Shown piece by piece: positions 1-8,000 of a stretch of DNA of 64,000 bases. Made by a program: the position numbers and the translations under genes. Numbering within the stretch: the first letter of the stretch is position 1; each line of letters starts with the position of its first letter. The stretch spans positions 372,001 through 436,000 of the forward strand of contig JBFWRK010000001.1 in assembly GCA_050248955.1 (NCBI GenBank). The letters are read 5' to 3'. Origin of the DNA: JBFWRK01 sp050248955 (GTDB lineage: Bacteria > Actinomycetota > Acidimicrobiia > Acidimicrobiales > Ilumatobacteraceae). A model generated the notes under the pieces. That model was given only the letters and a program-made list of their open reading frames with translations, was not told the origin of the DNA and did not search any database.

Positions 1-1678
1 GGATCCGGTCGGCTGAGCGCACCGTGGAGAATCGGTGCGAGATCAGCAGCACGGTCCGTCCAACGGCGAGTGCTCTCAGCCGTTTGAACAGCTCGTGCTC
101 CGCCAGAGGGTCGAGTGCGGCAGTCGGCTCGTCGAGCACCAGGATCGGTGTATCGCGGAAGAAGGCGCGTGCGATCGCCACACGTTGCCACTGCCCACCG
201 GAGAGCTCGACACCGTGTTCGAAGGAGCGCGACAAGAGCGTGCCGTAGCCGTTCGGGAGATCGTCGAGGAAGGCATCGACGCCAGCCCGCTCACCGGCGA
301 CGTGGACGCCGGCGACGTCGTCGAGCCGGCTGACGTCGCCGAACGCAACGTTCTCGTGTGCGGTGACCTCGTATCGACCGAAGTCCTGGAACACGAGAGA
401 GACCGATCGGCGAACGGAGGAGCGGTCGAACGAGGAGCGGTCCGCGCCGTTCCAGCGCACCGCGCCGGCCGTCGGCGAGTAGAGCCCGGCCAGGAGCTTG
501 GCGATGGTCGTCTTGCCGGAGCCGTTCTCGCCGACGACCGCGACGACCTCGCCTGCCTTCAGGGTGAACGAGATGTTGTGCAGCACCTCCTGGTCCGTTC
601 CCGGATAGGTGAACGAGACATCGTCCATCGCCAGTGACTCGAGTGTCGGAAGTGCCTCACCGGCGTGCTCGACGGCGTGCAGCCGGGGTGCGTCCTCACG
701 CTCGAACCGATCGAAGTCCTCCAGGAACGGTGCCGCCGCATCAACTTCGCCGAGCACGTCGACGACACCTCGGAGCTGATTCGTGACCTGTTGCAGGGCG
801 AGAACGGCAACGCCCGCTTGGGCAACGGTGAGACCGCCGTCGATCGCGACCGCGACGAGCAGTGCGAGCGCCGCGGCGGCGAACATCGACGAAACGACGC
901 TGCTCGTCAACGCGATCCGCAGCCGCCGTGCGGCGACGCGTTGCATGGCGCTGATGCGTAGGTCGTACAGCTTGCGGATGCGTCCCACGAGGTGGTCACC
1001 GAGGTCCAGCGAGCGCAGCTCGGGGACGCTCGCGCGAGTGGTCACGAGGTTCTCGAGGTACTCGCGCTCGCGCCCGAGGTGCGTCTGCTCGACCACGACG
1101 TCGTAGAAGAGGCGGCTACGACGTCGGTTCGCCCACATGAACGGGAGCGCACCGAGTGCGCCGACGACGAGCACGAGCGGAGCGATGGTCGCGAGCACGA
1201 CGATCATCGAGATCGTCACCGTGATCTGGCTGCCGAGCGTGACCACGGCCCACACGGTGTTCGACACGCTCCGGTAGGTCTCGGAGCGGACACGGCGCAG
1301 GCGATCATGGAACGCCGGGTCCTCGAAGTCCGAGACGTCGGCGCGCACCGCCGCGCTGAGCACCCGCTCGGCAACATCGCGCTGGACCACCTCGCCGATG
1401 ACCGACTGGCGCTCGCTGATGAACGAGCGGGTCACCGACCGGAGCGCGTAGGTGCCAGCGGCCCCGATGAGTGCGGGAACGAACGTGGAGAAGCCAGGTC
1501 GGTCGACCCGGCTCAGCAGCTCGAGGATGCGCCGGATGAAGAGCAGCTGCGTGCCCAGCACCATCGCGTCGACGACCTGCATCGAGACGACGAGCAGGGT
1601 GTCGCGCTTCGCTGCCCGCCACTGCAGCCCGATTCCGATGCCGAGGGCACGTCGAAGCCGCCGGACATCACGAGGCAC
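1..1678 (-). CDS. ABC exporter, fused membrane and ATPase domains (probable lasso peptide exporter D), partial
   Basis: This is a half-size ABC exporter with an N-terminal membrane domain and a C-terminal ATPase, and it runs off the left edge. The ATPase is clear on the minus strand: Walker A GENGSGKTT lies at about 505-530, the signature LSGGQWQRVAIARA at about 165-210, and Walker B ILVLDEPTA at about 125-150; the last part of the ATPase is outside the window. The start is taken as GTG at 1678 (MPRDVRRLRRALG), which overlaps the end of the kinase gene by 11 bases and gives tight translational coupling. As the last visible gene of a precursor-cyclase-kinase-transporter operon it most likely exports and confers immunity to the lasso peptide, as D proteins do. 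Substrate assignment rests on context only. Confidence 0.85.
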   Translation of the reverse strand, partial: MPRDVRRLRRALGIGIGLQWRAAKRDTLLVVSMQVVDAMVLGTQLLFIRRILELLSRVDRPGFSTFVPALIGAAGTYALRSVTRSFISERQSVIGEVVQRDVAERVLSAAVRADVSDFEDPAFHDRLRRVRSETYRSVSNTVWAVVTLGSQITVTISMIVVLATIAPLVLVVGALGALPFMWANRRRSRLFYDVVVEQTHLGREREYLENLVTTRASVPELRSLDLGDHLVGRIRKLYDLRISAMQRVAARRLRIALTSSVVSSMFAAAALALLVAVAIDGGLTVAQAGVAVLALQQVTNQLRGVVDVLGEVDAAAPFLEDFDRFEREDAPRLHAVEHAGEALPTLESLAMDDVSFTYPGTDQEVLHNISFTLKAGEVVAVVGENGSGKTTIAKLLAGLYSPTAGAVRWNGADRSSFDRSSVRRSVSLVFQDFGRYEVTAHENVAFGDVSRLDDVAGVHVAGERAGVDAFLDDLPNGYGTLLSRSFEHGVELSGGQWQRVAIARAFFRDTPILVLDEPTAALDPLAEHELFKRLRALAVGRTVLLISHRFSTVRSADRI

Positions 1679-2633
1679 GGTCGGACGATATCCCGGTGCC
1701 GAGGTACGGCTCGATCGCCTCTCGAACGGAATAGGCAGACGCCCGGCTCAACGAATCAGTTCCGGCGACCGTCACCTCGATCACGGGGACGGCGTTCGCC
1801 AGGCGGGCGACGAGATCGAACTCCTGCTCGACGATCGCCGCATCGCGCCAACCCTCCAGGCGTGGGCTCGCCGTCAGCTCCCGGAACGCTTCTCCAGCGG
1901 AGAGCTCGCGAACCGTTACGCCGACCGTGCCGGCGACGAGTCGGGGTCGAACGAAGCAGGCGATCGGCGTGCGATCGTGCTGGCTGACGCGTGCTGGGAC
2001 CACGCCGAACCGCCCGTCGACCGTCTTGCGCACCCGATCCGCCGGTATGTCCTCGGAGAGCGCGGCGGCGCTCTCACGGAGCCGGAGCTCGAGCAGCCCG
2101 CGTGGCGCAACGATCACGCCGTCCGCCACCATCGGTGCAAGCACGTCCTCACCGATCAGCGTGGCGCCGACGGACATGAGCAGACCGGCCGTCGTCGTCT
2201 TCCCGGCGCCGACCGGGCCGATGACGGCGATGGCACGATCCCCGATCGCAACGGTGGTGGCGTGGAGGCACGACCGGCCGCGAAGCGTCGAAGCGATCGC
2301 GAGGACCCCGCCGGCAAGGACGAGTCCGAGTGCGTCGAGCGGTCTTCCGGCGCCAACCGCCACGGTGAGATCGTCCACTGCCGAGTTGATCGCAACCTCG
2401 TAGTCGTCGTCGACTCGATACCGAAATCCGTCACCGGCTCGCACGAGTCGGGAGTCCCAGGTCGGTCGCTGATCGAGCACGGTCCGGCCGTACGAGCGGG
2501 ATCGGTCGAGCTCCGCCGGATCGAGCCGCATGGTGATGTCAGCCGGACTGTCCGAGCGCGCCGCGACGATCGGCAGCTCCGTCGCCACCGACCATCCGTG
2601 CAACCGCACCGATGTCAGCGCCGACGTGCTCAC
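1668..2633 (-). CDS. HprK-like P-loop kinase of lasso system 1
   Basis: A 321-aa protein of the HPr serine kinase-like fold. The catalytic core shows LHA (residues 123-125), the P-loop GPVGAGKT (139-146) and the acidic motif GED (161-163). The second kinase in this window (22499-23410) has the same three elements with identical 16- and 22-residue spacing. Related kinases in paeninodin-type lasso clusters phosphorylate a serine of the lasso peptide, which is the best functional model; HprK-related/PqqD pairs also occur in exopolysaccharide loci (HPr-rel-A system), the main alternative. The start is GTG 2633, overlapping the cyclase stop as GTGA. The mature peptide of this operon ends in Ala, not Ser, so the target residue is not the classical one. 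Confidence 0.85.
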   Translation of the reverse strand: MSTSALTSVRLHGWSVATELPIVAARSDSPADITMRLDPAELDRSRSYGRTVLDQRPTWDSRLVRAGDGFRYRVDDDYEVAINSAVDDLTVAVGAGRPLDALGLVLAGGVLAIASTLRGRSCLHATTVAIGDRAIAVIGPVGAGKTTTAGLLMSVGATLIGEDVLAPMVADGVIVAPRGLLELRLRESAAALSEDIPADRVRKTVDGRFGVVPARVSQHDRTPIACFVRPRLVAGTVGVTVRELSAGEAFRELTASPRLEGWRDAAIVEQEFDLVARLANAVPVIEVTVAGTDSLSRASAYSVREAIEPYLGTGISSDRAS

Positions 2634-3817
2634 GAGCGATCTCCGCTCGCCGCGGTGAGCGCGGCACGCTGGAGCAAGATCGTCGAACCACCGTGGATTC
2701 GGTCTGCGGAGGACCAGTGCTCCTTCAACCATCGTGCGTCGACGCGATCCGGGACGCCGCGACCGTCCCATACCCGGCCGAATCGACGGGTATGGGCGGC
2801 GAAGTAGGCGTCGGAGAACTCCGCCTTCGACCGTCGTTCGATGATCTCGGCTGGGAGCAACGAAGTGAAGTAGCGAGCGATGAGCTCGCTCCGGTTGATC
2901 CAGCGAGACCGAGGCACGGTCGCAGCGAGAACGGCGACGAAGTCCGGGTGGAGCAACGGGCTGTGCAACGTCACGCCGAAGTGTGCCCGCACGAGCCGGG
3001 CGTTGTGCTGCGGGACCCAGACGCCGGGCAGTGAGAGGTAGTACTCGAAGTACCGGCGCGGGTCGAGCGGCTCGGCCGCGTCCTCCGGGCTGGAGAGGAG
3101 CGACAGGTCGCGGCGCAGCGCTTCGTCGAGCCACGGCGGCCCGTACTGGCGGCGAATGTCCGCAGCGATGAGGCGAGTGCGAACTGGCCGGGGGCCGAGG
3201 TCGCGCAGGAGCGATCGCCCTCTGCGTACGGCGGGACGCAGCTCGCCGTGACGGAGATGACGCAGGAAGACCCGCGAGCTCGTGATCCTCCGGCTGCCCA
3301 GCACAGCGTCACCTCCCTCGCCGTTCAGCATCGATCGACCGCGCAGCTGCGCCAGGCTCCATGCCTTGCCGGCGAGCACGCCGGGCAGGATCGGTCCGAT
3401 CTCGGACAGCAGCTCGAGCGCGTTCGGGCCGACGACATCGTGCTCGTCGGTGAGCTGGAAGACGCGCCACTCGCGCAGGTTCAAGGATCGAACGACCACC
3501 TCTTGGAACGCTGCTTCGTCGGTCGCCGGAGCATCGGTGTAGCGATACGTGACCGGCACCGGATCAGGCCGGCCGGCGCGGCGCGCGGCAACGGTCGCCG
3601 CACTCAGGACGAGCGAGGAGTCGATCCCCCCGGAGAACTCGACGAGCGTCGGATCGGAGGAGTCGAGGAGGGTGGCCACAACATCGATGAGCGCAGCAGC
3701 GGGATCGCGCTCACGGCGATGAGGCAGGGCGGTCGGACGCCGATCACGCAGCGGATAGCCGAACAGAACCTCGTCGTCTGTCGGCGCGAGGAACTGATCG
3801 AGCGCGACCGGCACCAA
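2630..3817 (-). CDS. Asparagine synthetase-like lasso cyclase (C protein), lacking the N-terminal glutaminase-fold domain
   Basis: A 395-aa protein with the PP-loop ATP pyrophosphatase signature SGGIDSS at residues 62-68 and a second conserved block GEGGDAVLG. This domain adenylates the ring-forming Asp/Glu side chain and closes the macrolactam in lasso peptide biosynthesis. It is unusual because only about 60 residues precede the PP-loop, so the N-terminal Ntn/glutaminase-fold domain normally present in asparagine synthetases and most lasso cyclases is absent; the copy in system 2 is full length with 617 residues. The start is the TTG at 3817, 8 bases after the precursor stop; GTG 3814 is possible. 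It overlaps the kinase gene by 4 bases. The assignment rests on the motif plus the adjacent precursor. Confidence 0.85.
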   Translation of the reverse strand: MVPVALDQFLAPTDDEVLFGYPLRDRRPTALPHRRERDPAAALIDVVATLLDSSDPTLVEFSGGIDSSLVLSAATVAARRAGRPDPVPVTYRYTDAPATDEAAFQEVVVRSLNLREWRVFQLTDEHDVVGPNALELLSEIGPILPGVLAGKAWSLAQLRGRSMLNGEGGDAVLGSRRITSSRVFLRHLRHGELRPAVRRGRSLLRDLGPRPVRTRLIAADIRRQYGPPWLDEALRRDLSLLSSPEDAAEPLDPRRYFEYYLSLPGVWVPQHNARLVRAHFGVTLHSPLLHPDFVAVLAATVPRSRWINRSELIARYFTSLLPAEIIERRSKAEFSDAYFAAHTRRFGRVWDGRGVPDRVDARWLKEHWSSADRIHGGSTILLQRAALTAASGDRS

Positions 3818-3825
3818 CGTCCGTG

Positions 3826-3990
3826 TCAGGCCAAGGGCGCCGTGACGCAGGGGTTGTTGGAACCGTCGTTGACGTTCGGCTGACAGTTCTGGTCGTCGTT
3901 CGCCGCGCTCTTGTGGTTCGACATCGTCAAGCGAGCCACCGAACCGATCGACGCGATCACTGGTGGTGAATATGGTTTCCGCCCTGCCAT
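3826..3990 (-). CDS. Lasso peptide precursor A1 (54 aa)
   Basis: This short gene is directly upstream of the cyclase. The leader carries the lasso recognition pattern: Tyr7, Pro10, Ile12 and Gly16, then Thr22 at the penultimate leader position (LTM before the cut). The predicted core begins at Ser24 (SNHKSAAND...), so that Asp32 is core residue 9 and would give a 9-residue macrolactam ring. The 31-residue core has Cys36 and Cys48 in the tail, able to form a tail disulfide, is rich in Asn and Asp, and ends in ...VTAPLA. ATG 3990 is preceded by GGGGAGG about 11 bases upstream. The spacing of every one of these landmarks is identical in precursor A2 at 21162-21341, which strongly supports both calls. 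The exact cleavage point is inferred from the Thr(-2) rule. Confidence 0.85.
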   Translation of the reverse strand: MAGRKPYSPPVIASIGSVARLTMSNHKSAANDDQNCQPNVNDGSNNPCVTAPLA

Positions 3991-4079
3991 GTGGTCATCG
4001 TCCTCCCCTGCGTGGTGGCCAGCAATGGGCCGTATGACCTAGTGACATCCCGCAATAGGCGCACTAACCAGCACTGACG
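3991..4079. promoter_or_regulatory. Divergent intergenic region between lasso precursor A1 and B1
   Basis: These 89 bases separate the leftward precursor-cyclase-kinase-exporter operon from the rightward PqqD-like gene, so they must hold both promoters. The Shine-Dalgarno GGGGAGG of the precursor lies at about 4001-4007 on the minus strand. I do not see convincing -35/-10 pairs or an obvious operator palindrome. Confidence 0.4.
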
Positions 4080-4367
4080 GTGGATACTGCGGCGGAGATC
4101 TTGAGACTTCGGCCCTCGCGGCTCTCGTGGCGTCGCCTCGACGATGCGCTCGTGGTGCTCGACCTCGAGCGCTCCGAGTACCTCTCCGTGAACGCGACCG
4201 GCAGCGCCATCTGGGAGCTCCTCGCCGACGGGGCCACGATGGGTCAGCTCGTCGACGCGCTCACCGAGGTGTTCTCGGTCGACGCCGAGGTTGCGGAGCG
4301 CGACGCTCTCGAGTTCATCGACATGCTTCGCAAGCACGAGCTCATCACGACCTCATCGCCGACCTGA
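4080..4367 (+). CDS. PqqD-like RRE protein (lasso B1), system 1
   Basis: A 95-aa PqqD-family protein. The pattern LVVLDLERSEYLSVNATGSAIWELL followed by helical LVDALTEVFSVDAEVAERDALEFIDMLRKHELI is the winged-helix RiPP recognition element that binds the leader peptide and hands it to the B2 protease and the cyclase. The start GTG 4080 is chosen because it begins the domain and faces the precursor gene across a short divergent region. It converges on the nucleotidyltransferase gene with 8 bases between stops. PqqD-like proteins also accompany HprK-like kinases in polysaccharide loci, but the nearby precursor with a matching leader motif makes the lasso role more likely. Confidence 0.85.
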   Translation: MDTAAEILRLRPSRLSWRRLDDALVVLDLERSEYLSVNATGSAIWELLADGATMGQLVDALTEVFSVDAEVAERDALEFIDMLRKHELITTSSPT

Positions 4368-4375
4368 GCGTCGGT

Positions 4376-5590
4376 TCATCCGCCGAGGTCGGCGACACGT
4401 TCGAAGTAGCGCTCGCGGGCGCCGGGGGTCGCATCTTCGCGGAGCACCGATGGTTCCGGGAGCGAGGCCGCGCGTCGCTGACGTCGCCAAGGGTGATTCG
4501 GGTTGGCCGTCAGCTCCCGGGAGGCGGTGAGCGCGGACGACGCCAGCGCGACGAAGCTCGTCAAGCTCGTCGGCCGCGTGGCGCCCACGAGCAGGCGACC
4601 ACTGCCGGTCCCGCCGGTCCACCGTTCCGGCGGCCGGAGCCGGTCGATCGCATTGACCAATGCAGCCCACGGCCGCGTTGGCCGGTCCAGCAGCGGAGCC
4701 ACGACGAGGGGGCGGCCGACGAGGCGTTCGGCCCGCTCGCACATCACTGAAGCGAGGAGCTCGGCGCGGGCGTCGCGCACAGCCCCCACGAGCTGGCGCC
4801 GGGTTCCATCGTCGCCGACATCGAGACGCAGACTCGCGAACCACAGATCGATGCTCCATCGCAAGACGTGTCCGCCTGAGAGGCATGCGTGGACGAACAG
4901 ATGGACGAGCTGGTCGATGGGATCGAGTGCCGGAACCGCGGTCCGGCCGAGCATGGTCTCGGTGGTACGTGCCAGCAACGCGGGTGTGTCCGATCGCAGG
5001 TGCCGCCGCTGCCGCGCGTCGAACAGCACGTGCCAGTGCAGATCGACGGCTGGGCCGGTCGGGAACGTGACGCTCAGCTCACCCCGCTCTTCGGCGGTCA
5101 TCTGCGACCAGTTGCGTTCCGCAACTCGACCGCCCTGCTGCTCGAGCAGCTCGGCTGCGGATCCGAAGTCGTCGGGGTGCACGAGCACGTCGACATCGCT
5201 GTACCAGCGGAGATCGAACCGCGGGTACACGGTCTCGGCGAGGACGGGTCCTTTGACGACTGCCCAGCGGATCCCCGATTGCCGAAAGCCGGCCGCCATG
5301 CGGTCGAGCGCATCGATGGCCTCCAGATGGCGGGTCAGGCCCGTGTAGTACGCCGCTTCGAGACGGCTGTGCACATCGGGTGGTGCCAGCTGGGCGATGG
5401 GCGACGTGAAGAGCGCGGGTAGCACGCGATGCGCGTCGGCGGCGCGGATCAACTGCTCCCACTCGACTGCTCCGGAGCCGTCGAGGGCTGCCAGTGCCGA
5501 CGCCGGTGCGAGGTCGAACGGCACCAGGAGCAGCTGATGCAAGCGGTCTGCACTCAGCTTCGATCTCGATGTCGTACGTGTCACGATCAT
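4376..5590 (-). CDS. Nucleotidyltransferase family protein (NTP_transf_5 type), system 1
   Basis: A 404-aa protein of the uncharacterised nucleotidyltransferase family. The core reads WAVVKGPVLAETVYPRF then YSDVDVLVHPDDF around residues 111-140; the D.D pair is the expected metal-binding site and the KG dipeptide is a family hallmark. The central LHWHVLFD and the helical C-terminal half also fit. Family members occur beside HprK-like kinases in lasso clusters; in the pseudomycoidin system the nucleotidyltransferase adds sugar units to the phosphorylated peptide. A homologue stands in the same company at 17739-18839, so this gene belongs to the peptide system, although both genes lie in a glycan locus and a glycan role cannot be excluded. 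Confidence 0.8.
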   Translation of the reverse strand: MIVTRTTSRSKLSADRLHQLLLVPFDLAPASALAALDGSGAVEWEQLIRAADAHRVLPALFTSPIAQLAPPDVHSRLEAAYYTGLTRHLEAIDALDRMAAGFRQSGIRWAVVKGPVLAETVYPRFDLRWYSDVDVLVHPDDFGSAAELLEQQGGRVAERNWSQMTAEERGELSVTFPTGPAVDLHWHVLFDARQRRHLRSDTPALLARTTETMLGRTAVPALDPIDQLVHLFVHACLSGGHVLRWSIDLWFASLRLDVGDDGTRRQLVGAVRDARAELLASVMCERAERLVGRPLVVAPLLDRPTRPWAALVNAIDRLRPPERWTGGTGSGRLLVGATRPTSLTSFVALASSALTASRELTANPNHPWRRQRRAASLPEPSVLREDATPGARERYFERVADLGG

Positions 5591-5700
5591 CCCTGCCGTT
5601 CCCGGCCGGAGGCACCGGGGAGCTGCGACCGTATCGCGACCGTGTCTCGACTACCCTTCGCGCCTCTTCGACCCGCTGACTCACGACGAATGAAGGCCTG

Positions 5701-6462
5701 ATGCAGCGCCCGGTGATGAAACAGCGCCTCAAGCAGGGGCTCAGGCGGACCATCGGCGAGCCATACGTGGGCAAGCGACTCAAGCTCCGTTCGGTGTCCC
5801 ACGCGTTGCGCGCCGCAGACCTCCAGGTCCGATCGATCGTCGACGCCGGGGCGGAAGACGCCACCTTCGTCTACTGGCTCGCCGATCGATACCCGGAGGC
5901 AACCGTGACGGCGATCGACATCGACCGGACCGCGATGGCGGCGTGCGAGGCCGCGCGCCCCCGGCGCTACAACGGACGGGTCAGCTTCCGTGTCGGGACC
6001 TTCGAAGACCTGCCGCCGGAATCCACCGACCTGATCGTGGCCTTCGACGTGTTGGAACACATCACCGACGACGCTGCGGTGCTGAGCCAGTTCCATCGGG
6101 CGATCCGGCCGGGCGGATCGTTGATCATCCATGTTCCTCGGGATCGGTGGCGCCGTGCCGACGGAGCGATCGAGCGCGTGCCGGACGATGAAGCGTGGCG
6201 GATCAACCCCGGACACGTCCGAATGGGGTACGCACCTGAGCGCCTTGCCGAACTGGTCACCGGTGCCGGCTTCGATGTCGTGGAGGTGCAGACGTGGGTG
6301 CGGACATGGGGAGTCAGGGCGTTCTCGCTCTATCACCGGCTCGAGCGATTCGGACCAGCACGGCTGCTCACAGTTCCGTTCACCGATCTCGCCGCCGCGC
6401 TCGACCGTCGGCGACCGGCGGACGAAGGGAACACCGTGTGGCTCCGAGCTCGCCGGTCGTGA
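5701..6462 (+). CDS. Class I SAM-dependent methyltransferase
   Basis: A 253-aa methyltransferase of the Methyltransf_11 kind. Motif I is degenerate (IVDAGAEDATFVYWLA, with Glu where Gly is usual) at about residues 42-57. The acidic loop is VTAIDIDR, the central strand is LIVAFDVLEHI, and the post-motif is RPGGSLIIHVPRD. ATG 5701 lies 110 bases from the divergent nucleotidyltransferase start. The substrate is unknown. Its place between the lasso genes and the glycan genes allows either a sugar or a peptide target. The similarity in general layout to polysaccharide methyltransferases favours a sugar. Confidence 0.75.
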   Translation: MQRPVMKQRLKQGLRRTIGEPYVGKRLKLRSVSHALRAADLQVRSIVDAGAEDATFVYWLADRYPEATVTAIDIDRTAMAACEAARPRRYNGRVSFRVGTFEDLPPESTDLIVAFDVLEHITDDAAVLSQFHRAIRPGGSLIIHVPRDRWRRADGAIERVPDDEAWRINPGHVRMGYAPERLAELVTGAGFDVVEVQTWVRTWGVRAFSLYHRLERFGPARLLTVPFTDLAAALDRRRPADEGNTVWLRARRS

Positions 6463-6514
6463 CGTCATTGCACGCGGAGCGATCGTTCGGCAGAGCCGGT
6501 CGGAGGTGACGGGA

Positions 6515-7267
6515 ATGGACGCAGCAGACATCCGAGCGGTGCAGGGTTGGATCGCCGATGCACGACGGATCGTCGTCCTCACCGGGGCCGGCATCTCGAC
6601 CGACTCGGGGATCCCGGACTTCCGTGGACCGAACGGGCTCTGGACCAAGAACCCGGCCGCTGAGAAGGCCTCGACGTTGCAGCACTACCTGGCCGATGGC
6701 GAGGTCCGACGAGCGGCTTGGCGGAACCGCCTCACGTCGCCGGCCTGGGATGCCGAGCCGAACGAGGGGCATCGAGCCATCGTGGAGCTGGAACGGCGTG
6801 GGCAGCTTCACGCAGTGATCACCCAGAACGTCGACGGATTGCACCAGCGCGCCGGGAACACCGAGGACAAGGTCATCGAGATCCATGGAACCCTTCGGTG
6901 GTCGATCTGCTGGAGCTGCGGCGACAGATTGCCCATGCAGCAGACGCTGGCTCGTGTGCGGGCTGGTGAGGATGATCCCGCGTGTCTCGTGTGCGGCGGG
7001 ATCCTCAAGAGCGACACGATCAGCTTCGGCCAGACGCTCGTACCCGAGGTGATCGATCGTGCAATGAAAGCGGCGTCCGAGAGCGACCTCGTGCTGGCGA
7101 TCGGCTCGACGTTGCAGGTGCATCCGGCGGCGAGCGTCGTGCCGCGAGCGAAGGTCAGCGGTGCCCGCGTCGTCATCGTCAACGGCGAGAGCACGAGCAT
7201 GGACCGTCATGCCGACGCGGTGCTCATCGGCTCCATCGGTGAGCTGCTTCCGTCCTTGGTCGGGTGA
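6515..7267 (+). CDS. SIR2-family NAD-dependent protein deacylase (sirtuin)
   Basis: A 250-aa complete sirtuin. It has the NAD-binding TGAGISTDSGIPDFRG near residues 25-40, TQNVDGLHQRAG, and the catalytic His in EIHGT. The four zinc cysteines form two pairs (ICWSC and CLVC), and the C-terminal GSTLQVHPA completes the Rossmann part. The start is ATG 6515, with a strong GGAGGTGA 7-13 bases upstream. It removes acyl groups from protein lysines using NAD. It is not evidently part of the surrounding systems. The next coding region begins immediately downstream and may be co-transcribed. Confidence 0.92.
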   Translation: MDAADIRAVQGWIADARRIVVLTGAGISTDSGIPDFRGPNGLWTKNPAAEKASTLQHYLADGEVRRAAWRNRLTSPAWDAEPNEGHRAIVELERRGQLHAVITQNVDGLHQRAGNTEDKVIEIHGTLRWSICWSCGDRLPMQQTLARVRAGEDDPACLVCGGILKSDTISFGQTLVPEVIDRAMKAASESDLVLAIGSTLQVHPAASVVPRAKVSGARVVIVNGESTSMDRHADAVLIGSIGELLPSLVG

Positions 7268-7317
7268 GCGGGGCGCGCCGTTACTGCTCAGCGTGCCCGT
7301 GCAAGGATGACCGGGCC

Positions 7318-7998
7318 GTGGACATGCCAGCGCACGACCAACCAGTGATCGAACGGTCTCCGACGACCGGCAGGGGCCTCGCGCCGCCAGGGGGCGGCCC
7401 GATGCCACCGCCGCGTGGTGCCGAGCCGCCACCGATACGGCTCATGCCACCGCCGAGCAGCAGTGCCGCGGCTCCGCCACTGCCCGGCGGCCGTCCTCCG
7501 GTCCCGCCGCCACCGCCACCACCGCCGTCAGCGTCACCGCCACCGCGACCGTCGCCGCCGCCTGCGCCTCCCGATGCCGGGCTGATCGCACTGCCGGCAC
7601 ATGATGTCACGGGCTCGAGTGGGTGCGTCTTGTCGTCCAGCGGTACGACGGAGATCCGTGCTCTGCTCGCCGAGCGCGCTGAACTGTCGCGGCAACTCGG
7701 TGAGCTCGACGCAGAGAGCGAGCGGCTCGCTCGGGTCGTGCAGCGCGTCGGTGGTCTGACCACCGGTCCCCGTCCCTTCACGGGTGCACCGCCGGTGCGA
7801 CTGGCGTCGTCGACCTTGCTCGAGAGCGAGATCCAGCGGCTCTCCGAGGAGATGAAGCGGTTGACCGCCGACATCAGCAGCCGTGAGCTGGAGCTCCAAG
7901 CGCTCGAGCGCAAGTCGACGAGGCGATGGCTCGTCGGCCTCGTCGTCGTCGTCGTGCTGGTCGCAGCATGCGTCGCGGGATTCCTGGTGGTTCGTTGA
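7318..7998 (+). CDS. Proline-rich, coiled-coil, tail-anchored membrane protein (unknown function)
   Basis: About 226 aa. The N-terminal ~90 residues are low-complexity Pro/Gly with runs of up to eight prolines (about window 7500-7530). A coiled-coil segment follows, with two heptad-rich stretches (EIRALLAERAELSRQLGELD and LESEIQRLSEEMKRL). The last ~25 residues are one hydrophobic helix ending in VVR. The layout is that of a tail-anchored protein with its body in the cytoplasm. GTG 7318 is preferred because AAGGA lies about 10 bases upstream; GTG 7264, overlapping the sirtuin stop, and ATG 7324 are alternatives. I do not recognise the family. It is adjacent to and probably co-translated with the gene at 8001. 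Confidence 0.6.
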   Translation: MDMPAHDQPVIERSPTTGRGLAPPGGGPMPPPRGAEPPPIRLMPPPSSSAAAPPLPGGRPPVPPPPPPPPSASPPPRPSPPPAPPDAGLIALPAHDVTGSSGCVLSSSGTTEIRALLAERAELSRQLGELDAESERLARVVQRVGGLTTGPRPFTGAPPVRLASSTLLESEIQRLSEEMKRLTADISSRELELQALERKSTRRWLVGLVVVVVLVAACVAGFLVVR

Positions 7999-8000
7999 CC

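Noticed and set aside
3991..4337. A 126-codon minus-strand frame ending in the precursor region.
   Set aside because: It is antisense to the PqqD-like gene and ends with MTTWQGGNHIHHQ in a frame other than the lasso precursor; its ATG has a Shine-Dalgarno too close to work.
7480..7575. The CCG/CCA-rich run as a simple-sequence repeat or CRISPR-like array.
   Set aside because: It is the coding sequence for proline runs and has no spacer-repeat structure.
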